64,000 bases of DNA from positions 335,822 through 399,821 of the forward strand of contig NZ_JACOIK010000003.1 in NCBI RefSeq assembly GCF_014692515.1, read 5' to 3'. Below are positions 63,472-64,000 of the stretch, in pieces. Source of the DNA: Sphingobacterium micropteri (GTDB taxonomy: Bacteria; Bacteroidota; Bacteroidia; Sphingobacteriales; Sphingobacteriaceae). Each line of letters begins with the position of its first letter. Position 1 is the first letter of the stretch. The position numbers were made by a program, and so were the translations under genes. The notes below the pieces were generated by a model that was not told the origin of the DNA, searched no databases, and was given only the letters and a program-made list of their open reading frames with translations.

Positions 63472-63648
63472 TCTACCAAGTAAGAAGCTGTATAACTTTC
63501 TATAAAAGAAAGTTTTTAAAGTTTCTATTCTGTAATAGATCAGCAAATAGATATTAACTTTAATTCGAAGGGAGAGTACGGGCCATTCACCTTATCATAC
63601 TACCCAAATACTGGACAACTGCATAAATGTTTAAATTAGCAGTAGAAA

Positions 63649-63927
63649 ATGAAAAAAGAACGCAGGAAATTCAGTGCAAGCTTTAAGGCGAAGGTAGCCA
63701 TAGAAGCGATCAAGGAACAGCAGACCATTCAGGAACTAGCCGTTAAATACGAATTGCACCCGACCCAGATCAACACCTGGAAACGGGAATTTCTGGATAA
63801 TGCTGAATCGGTTTTTACCACAGAAAAAAGCCCGATAAAAGATGACTCCAAAGAGAAAGAGCTTTATTCCAAGATCGGGGAGTTACAGATACAGGTTGAT
63901 TTCTTAAAAAAAGTATTGGGCAAATGA
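63649..63927 (+). mobile_element. IS3-family transposase OrfA
   Basis: 92 residues: HTH_Tnp_1 domain (RRKFSASFKAKVAIEAIKEQ, LAVKYELHPTQINTWKREFL) and a leucine-zipper-like end (IGELQIQVDFLKKVLGK). An A7 run at 63906-63912 followed by G is the usual slippery site for the OrfAB frameshift. The element's left end is probably between 63600 and 63640; I cannot fix its inverted repeat without the right end. Confidence 0.9.
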
Positions 63928-64000
63928 GTCTTGACGAGAAACGCGGGCTTGTTTGCCCTTCCTATAAGAAAATGAGCGTTTACAGGCAGTGCAAAGTTAT
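63924..64000 (+). mobile_element. IS3-family transposase OrfB, 5' end only
   Basis: Starts ATGAGTCTTGACGAG, overlapping OrfA's stop (ATGA) in another frame; SLDEKRGLVCPSYKKMSVYR fits the start of IS3 OrfB. It runs off the window before the DDE integrase core. Confidence 0.8.

Overview
The window looks like chromosomal DNA of a Bacteroidota member, most likely family Sphingobacteriaceae (Sphingobacterium/Pedobacter-like). This is inferred from TTTG/TAnnTTTG promoters at both tRNA genes and elsewhere, many DUF3857, FecR/ECF-sigma, DUF2490 and beta-barrel proteins, and signal peptides ending in AQ or a Bacteroidota lipobox. No 16S gene is present, so genus is not settled.

Positions 1-22,400 are ordinary core sequence: the 3' end of a beta-propeller/BamA-like protein, a GIY-YIG gene divergent from a LexA-like S24 repressor with a multi-site operator, rimP-nusA-infB, a ferredoxin-type reductase, tRNA-Arg and tRNA-Ser (the latter followed by a 160-bp tandem repeat carrying its 3' end), an ada-like/alkB pair for alkylation repair, two DUF3857 paralogues, an L,D-transpeptidase-like lipoprotein, a C-terminally extended pyrophosphatase, an ECF sigma factor with a broken fecR, a sugar-dehydrogenase/acyl-carrier-protein chimera, an SDR protein and a MocR regulator.

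From about 22,500 to the right edge the DNA is a repeat-rich accessory region with two interleaved repeat families. Family 1 is a multi-gene cassette present four times (24.5-26.0, 32.4-35.6, 40.3-42.9 and 60.3-63.5 kb). On the + map it reads: small protein A and ParB-like protein B (minus), XRE regulator C (plus), unknown protein D (minus), XRE regulator E (plus), then in one copy a split HipA-like kinase (minus). Only the 60-63 kb copy keeps A to E all intact; the others carry distinct deletions, and in the first copy a Fic gene sits where D and E should be. Family 2 is a small exported NTF2-like protein: five intact copies, one truncated copy and one fossil fragment. It is bounded on the left by a GCAGGC hairpin and on the right by a CCTGA/TCAGG hairpin that may end a small RNA, and is often followed by a NUDIX gene or its remains.

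Cargo between the repeats includes a CPBP protease, a Fic protein, an ACR3/BASS transporter, a histidine-phosphatase-like protein, an acetyltransferase, an Rpn-type nuclease, DinB and VOC proteins, SnoaL-like proteins, thioredoxin-fold proteins, membrane proteins, and a lipoprotein/phospholipase-A-like/alpha-beta-hydrolase cluster. The window ends inside an IS3-family element.

The strongest candidate for an undescribed system is the A-B/C and D/E cassette: two effector-regulator pairs, each divergent from its own small HTH gene, with promoters placed so close to some start codons that the mRNAs should be leaderless or nearly so. The repeated copies, shared deletions and mosaic patches suggest ongoing recombination and gene conversion. 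No function for D, A or F could be read from sequence.
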